This document shows positions 59,341 to 64,000 of a stretch of 64,000 bases of DNA, piece after piece. This DNA is from Camellia lanceoleosa (taxonomy: Eukaryota > Streptophyta > Magnoliopsida > Ericales > Theaceae). Made by a program: the position numbers and the translations under genes. Positions within the stretch are counted from its first letter, which is position 1; the number at the start of each line of letters is the position of its first letter. The stretch covers positions 157,486,246-157,550,245 of the forward strand of contig CM045763.1 of NCBI GenBank assembly GCA_025200525.1, written 5' to 3'. The notes beneath the pieces were generated by a model. It made no database searches and was not told the DNA's origin. It saw nothing but the letters and a program-made list of their open reading frames with translations.

Positions 59341-59875
59341 ATGGTGAGGACAAGAATAGACGATCTAGAATATTCCACCTACATGCGGTTGGATAGGATA
59401 GAAAGGATGATTATGGAGATGATAGAAACCTTGAGGCAACAACGGCTGACAACAACCACCACTACCGATGCATTCACTACCAGAGGTACAAGATTATAGC
59501 CGAGGATCGAACAATTACCCTCACGAAGAATTCAAAAAGATGAAGCAGCTCTCGTTCAAAGGGAATTAAACCAATGAAAGCGAAGCGTGGGTGTTGGGTA
59601 TAGAAAAGTTATTTGAGGTTTTCTTTGTCTTTGAAGCCCAAAAAGTGCAACTAGCCTTCACTCTTAAAGACAAAAGCGGAAGTGGTGGATGCTCACAAGA
59701 AGCGCACATCAAGGGTTAACATGGGCTAGATTTTTGGCCGTTCTATGAAAAGTATTTCCTCCAATGTATGCTTGAGACAAGAAAGTGACCGAGTTTGAGA
59801 CCTTGAGACAAGGAGCAGATCACATTGCAGTATGAGGCGCAATTTGTTGAATTAGCCCATTTCACACCACATATG
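59341..59875 (+). pseudogene. gag, N-terminal part, copy 2, frameshifted
   Basis: It starts ATGGTGAGGACAAGAATAG like copy 1. The Gln run and several later sites carry small deletions, so no continuous frame exists. The region just before the hAT element (about 59825-59883) is again close to copy 1. Confidence 0.75.
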
Positions 59876-59883
59876 GTGGACAC

Positions 59884-60670
59884 TAGGAATGGCAATGAGT
59901 CGGGGTGGGGCAGGGGATCACATTTCCTGTCCCTGATCCCTGAAACTACAGAATTCCCCGTCCTCAGCCTCGATCCCCGGAGGGGAACCCATCACCCCCC
60001 ACCACCACCTCCTTACGGGAATCGGGTTTCCTCGACCTCGGAAAATCCTTGTAACTCATCATCAACAACATCATTTAGCAACATCATCAAAAAAAAATAT
60101 ATATATATATCAACAACAACATCATCAACGGCGGCAACATTATCAAAAAATAAATAAAAAAATAAAAAATAGAGACACATCTGGCGGAAGAGGGACGAAA
60201 TCGGTGGCGATAGAATCTTATCAAATCTGCCGTAGTAGAGGAGGAAGAGGAGGCGTGAGTATAAAGGTTTAGCGATGGCTGGCAGAGGAGGAGTCGGCGA
60301 GGAGGAGGCCGTGAGAGGCGATGGAGGAGGAGGAGGAAGGAGGAAGAGGAGGCGAGGCGGATGAGGCAAGCGTGGAGAGAAGAAAGAGTGAGAGAGATAG
60401 ATTAGAGAGTGAGGTGAGATTGATGAGAGAGGCGGTCGGATTGCACAGAGGGCGGTTATATATAAATGGATATAGGGATATTATGGTAATTTTACTTGGG
60501 AAGAAGCGGGCGAAGATGGGACGAAAACGGTAGGGGGACGGGACGGGCGAAAGTGATCCGTCCCACCAAACCGATAAAGGATTTAATTTTAAATACCATC
60601 CGGCCGTCAGGTATTTTTAGAAAAAAAAAAACCACTCTTATTGGGGACGGGGGGTTCAAGTGCCATCCTA
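59884..60670. mobile_element. Non-autonomous hAT element, copy 2
   Basis: At the same gag position as 11276-12129, with GTGGACAC on the left (59876-59883) and GTGGATCT on the right (60671-60678). It is 787 bp. The first 300 bp are nearly identical to copy 1, and the GC-rich right half has lost many bases. Confidence 0.82.
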
Positions 60671-60678
60671 GTGGATCT

Positions 60679-61134
60679 GAACTACAAGAAGGAAAGAAGG
60701 TTTGAAGGTGGATTCTGTTGCTATTCTCGGAGGATCAATGTAAATTACCTACATATGTTGATGTGTTGGAAAGAGCGATTGTTAAGGGTAATATTGCTCA
60801 AAAGTGGGTCTCGAATGGAAAAGGAAGAGCAGAATATCCAAGCCTTGAGGGTTTTGAGTGGCACTACCGAGTAAGAAATTGAATTCGGGAACCTCTAGTA
60901 CATCCGCTTACCCGTGACTCTACACCAATTTGTCCTGATTGTGGAAAGAGACACCGTAGGATTTGTTATCGGGTAACAAGGGCATGCTTCAAGTGTGGCA
61001 AGGCATGTCATTTAGCAGATTGCATAAAAACATCGACATAATGGGAATAGAACTACCACAAGTTAGGTTGGTTCGACTCAACCCCAACCATAAAGACGAC
61101 TGAAACTCACCAATGCTAAAGATACTACTAAGTA
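60679..61134 (+). pseudogene. gag, C-terminal part, copy 2, frameshifted
   Basis: The zinc-knuckle DNA (ACATGCTTCAAGTGTGGCAA in copy 1) is preserved up to CATTTAG, after which bases are missing, so the last Cys of the knuckle is out of frame. Several other small indels occur. Confidence 0.7.
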
Positions 61135-61608
61135 GGGAAGAGTATTCACGCTAATTAGAGGGACGTGCAAAATACCAAGACTGTGGTATCAGGTACATTC
61201 TCTGTTAATGGTTATTCCGCACATGTGTTATTTGATTCGGGCTCTACCCACTCCTTTGTATCAAAAGCATTTGCTAGTCATTTAAATAGGCCTATAGAGC
61301 CGCTACCTCATGTCTTGTGTGTATCTTTATCGTTAGGGGAGTCTATGGTATGTGCATCTATTTATTTTGTATGTGAAATCCTAATTGGGGATGTTCGGGT
61401 AGATGCCAATTTGTTACCTCTTGATATGGCTTATTTTGACAAAATTTTGGGGATGGATTGGCTAAGCGAATGTCATGCAACTATTGATTGTGTGTTGAAA
61501 CAAGTTACTTTCCAACCCCCAGGACAGTTTGAGTTTATTTTCAAGGGCGGTGATTTCAACTTACGATTTCGTAGTAAAAGGCGTGTAAATTGTTACAAAA
61601 AAATCTGT
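61135..61608 (+). pseudogene. Aspartic protease, copy 2
   Basis: LFDSGSTHSFVS and ILGMDWL are present. The DNA is almost identical to copy 1 up to about 61540, then has indels (GGGCGGTGATTTCAACTTAC) that change the last residues. It ends at TAG 61609-61611. Confidence 0.85.
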
Positions 61609-61614
61609 TAGGGT

Positions 61615-62541
61615 TTTTATGTAGTATTTTAGGTGGACAACGGTGAATGGGGACATTGATGCAATTCTAATCGTTAAGTGATTTTTCGGATGTTTTCGGA
61701 GGAATTCCGGGAGTTAATTGATCACTAGATTGAGTTTACAATTGATATAGTGCCGGGAACTCAGCTCATTTCCAAAACTCCTTATAGAATGTCACTCATT
61801 GAAATGAAAGAATTAAAGGTCCAATTGCAAGACTTCCTCGACAAAGGGTTCTTTCACCTGAGCACTTCTCCTTCGGGCGCACCAGTCTTTTTTGTAAAAA
61901 AGAAAGATGGGACCCTTTGGTTGTATATGGATTATAGAGAGCTCAACGAAGTAATCATAGAGAATAAGTATCCTTTGCTTAGGATTGATGATTTATTCGA
62001 TCAATTACAGGGTGCACAAGTCTTCTCTAAAATAGATTTGCGATCTGGGTATCACCAACAAAAAGTTAAAGCTGAAGATATCGAGAAAATTGCTTTCCGA
62101 ACCCGTTACGGACATTATGAATTTTTAGTTATGTCGTTTGGGGTTACCAATGCGCTAGCAGCCTTCATGGATCTAATGAACCAAGTTTTTAAGCCCTACC
62201 TGGATGACTTTGTGGTTGTGTTCATTGACGACATCCTCATTTACTTAACAAGTATGGAAGCGCATGAGAACCACCTACGGTTAATTCTTCAGACTCTTTG
62301 GGATAAGAAACTATATGCAAAACTAAAGAAATATGAGTTTTGGCTACATGAAGTGGGATTTTTAGGACATGTAGTAATGAAGGAGGATGTTACTGTTGAT
62401 CCGTACAAGATCGAAGCTATTGTGAATTGGCCGACTCTTACTAATGTGTCAAAAGTGCGTAGTTTCTTGGGTTTAGCGGGATATTACCGAAGATTCGTTA
62501 AAGACTTTTCCAAAATCGTTGTGCCGCTTACCCAGTTAACC
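61615..62541 (+). pseudogene. Reverse transcriptase, copy 2
   Basis: Nearly identical to copy 1 over about 61730-62541, with [10 protein letters not shown] and FIDDILIY present. Two C-to-T changes alter conserved prolines: PLPRIDD becomes PLLRIDD, and MPFG becomes MSFG. It ends at TAG 62542-62544, as in copy 1. The segment 61615-61730 carries extra indels. Confidence 0.88.
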
Positions 62542-62544
62542 TAG

Positions 62545-62975
62545 AAAGGTGTTTTGTTTGAATAGTCGGAGCAACAAGAATCTGCCTTTCAAGAGTTGAA
62601 GACGAGGTTAACTACAGCACCTGTTCTTGCCTTACCGTCTGGTATCGAGGGATTTGAGATTTATAGTGACGCTTCTTACAAAGGTTTGGGTACGTGTACT
62701 TATGCAAAATGGGAGGTTATTGCATATGCCTCTCAACTTAAACCCCATGAAAGGAATTATCCCACACGACATCGAACTAGCTTCTGGCGGTCTTTGCTTT
62801 GAAAATATGGCTCCATTATTTGTATGGAACTACTTGTGAAGTTTACGATCACAAGAGTCTTAAGTACTTCTTTACCCAAAAGGAGTTGAATATCGACAAA
62901 AGCGGTGGTTAGAGCTCATTAAAGACTATGACTTACAAATCCATTATCACCGGTAAAAGCTAACACGGCGAGATG
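62545..62975 (+). pseudogene. RNase H, copy 2, frameshifted
   Basis: SDAS is present in frame, but small indels after about 62690 (GGGTACGTGTACTT, TCTCAACTTAA, CACACGACATC, TTTACGATCAC) break the frame several times, so the remaining catalytic positions are in different phases. Confidence 0.8.
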
Positions 62976-64000
62976 CCCTTAGCGAAAAGAATGCAGAATT
63001 TAGCAAGTTTGCTCACGAGGCAGAAAGAGCTGTTACGTGACTTGGAAATAATGAATGTGGGAATTGTGTTACATGGCCAAAATGCGAAAGTAGCAGCAAT
63101 ATCAGCTCAACCAACATTTATGGAAGAAATCAAGCAATGGCAACTTGAAGATGAATTTCTACAGAAAATTTGTGATGAAATGGAAACAAAGCCAAAGCCC
63201 GAGTTCCTGATTGAAAATTCAGTACTGAAATTTCTAGGTAGATTGTGTGTTCCAAACGTGCCAGAAATCAAGAGAAGAATTATAGAGGAAGCACATAACT
63301 CCAAATTTGTGATGTATCCCGGTAACACGAAAATGTACCAAGATCTGAAGCATAATTTTTGGTGGCCTGGTATGAAGAGAGAAATTGCAGAATTTGTCTT
63401 AAAATGTTTACAATGTCAGCAAGTAAAAGTGGAGCACCAAAGACTAGCGGGTTTACTTCAACCTCTCCCAATTCCAAAATGAAAATGGAAACATTTAACT
63501 ATGGATTTTATTGTGGGTTTACCGTGAATACCTCGGGGTATGAATTCCATATGGGTTATTGTTAATAGACTAACTATGTTAGCTCATTTTCTACCTGTAA
63601 AGACTTAATACAATGCAGACAAGCTAGCTACCGTATATATGGATGAAATTGTACGACTACATGGTGTTCCAGTTTCAATCGTGTCCGATAGAGATCCAAA
63701 GTTCGTATCAAGATTTTGGCGAAGTTTGCAGGATGTTTTGGGAACAAAATTGAAATTCAATACAGTCTTCCACCCTCAAACAGATGGACAATCTTAGAGA
63801 ACCATACAAACGTTGGAGGATATGCTTCGAATGTGTGCTTTAGACTTCAAAGGAAGTTGGGAAACTTATCTACCGTTGGCAGAGTTTGCGTACACCAACA
63901 GTTACCACTCAAGTATAAGAATGGCACCCTACGAAGCTTTATATGGAAAGAAATGTCGCTCTCTCATGTGCTAGACTGAAGTCGATGATAAATTGTTGTT
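62976..64000 (+). pseudogene. Integrase, copy 2, truncated by the window edge
   Basis: Almost identical to copy 1 (14510-15511). The same MYPG substitution affects the zinc domain, and the same in-frame stops occur, including TAG at the position of the catalytic Glu (about 63795-63797). Rare substitutions only, for example ACAGTCTTCC for ACAGCCTTCC. Confidence 0.88.

Larger units (their letters stand above)
50622..64000. repeat. Large duplicated segment, copy 2 (mosaic quality)
   Basis: Collinear with 1854-15511. Long stretches are nearly identical: about 57400-57860, 58030-58470, 59860-60180, 61140-61540, 61730-62690 and 63000-64000, with only occasional substitutions. Between them are stretches with an indel of 1-5 bp every few tens of bases: about 50680-53300, 54700-57300, 57880-58010 and 60180-61140. 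A single duplication ageing uniformly would not give this pattern. Confidence 0.93.
56864..64000 (+). mobile_element. Ty3/gypsy element, copy 2, cut by the window end
   Basis: The counterpart of 8262-15511: 5' LTR (56864-59118), leader, gag with the same hAT insertion, protease, RT, RNase H and most of integrase. It shares all the pol stops that I checked with copy 1. Additional frameshifts break gag, RNase H and the LTR. Confidence 0.9.

Noticed and set aside
60013..60369. Pro- and Leu-rich open frame on the minus strand
   Set aside because: Antisense of the purine-rich GAGGAGG part of the hAT element.
1..64000. Host genes, tRNA or rRNA genes, organelle inserts, or a new defence-type or regulatory system
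   Set aside because: No sequence in the window supports any of these. All coding motifs belong to transposable elements.

Overview
The window is repeat-dense nuclear DNA of a flowering plant, probably a eudicot. I infer this from plant-type MULE, hAT, Ty3/gypsy and long-LTR elements, tRNA-Met primer sites, introns and AT-rich spacers. I cannot name the species. I see no host gene, no rRNA or tRNA gene, no CRISPR array and no organelle insert. All recognisable coding sequence belongs to transposable elements, and all of it is broken.

Layout. 1-1853 is non-coding with a 244-bp tandem duplication. 1937-4567 (minus) is a Mutator-like transposase pseudogene with one intron and two nonsense codons. 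5421-5757 is a MITE with a 9-bp target duplication. 6085-19385 is the first of three related repeat blocks (X). Inside it sits a fold-back element (7236-18438). Inside that is a 10.1-kb Ty3/gypsy chromovirus-like element (8262-18390, TSD GGAAC), and inside its gag is an 854-bp non-autonomous hAT element (TSD GTGGACAC/GTGGATAC).

19386-34787 holds 0.55-kb LTRs, X copies B and C, and 31-bp and 60-bp minisatellites, which I read as a minus-strand non-autonomous LTR element with a GTAAC target duplication. Its right LTR is split by a long solo LTR (26759-34427, TSD CCGCT). That solo LTR is itself split by another member of the same family in opposite orientation (27097-30993). 35865-49020 is a second minus-strand LTR element without recognisable genes. 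Its interior carries a third long solo LTR (41574-45748), and its left LTR carries another insertion (36301-37499).

A 100-N scaffold gap lies at 50522-50621. The sequence after it (50622-64000) repeats 1854-15511 in the same order, with the same nested insertions and the same shared pol stops. It is a mosaic of near-identical blocks and blocks full of 1-5 bp indels. A false duplication or unpolished second haplotype is the simplest reading, and it is the most important caution about this window.

No new functional system was found. The points most worth following are the assembly artefact, the dated chain of nested insertions, the loss of the integrase catalytic glutamate codon, and CACGTG arrays in the LTRs of two apparently unrelated elements.
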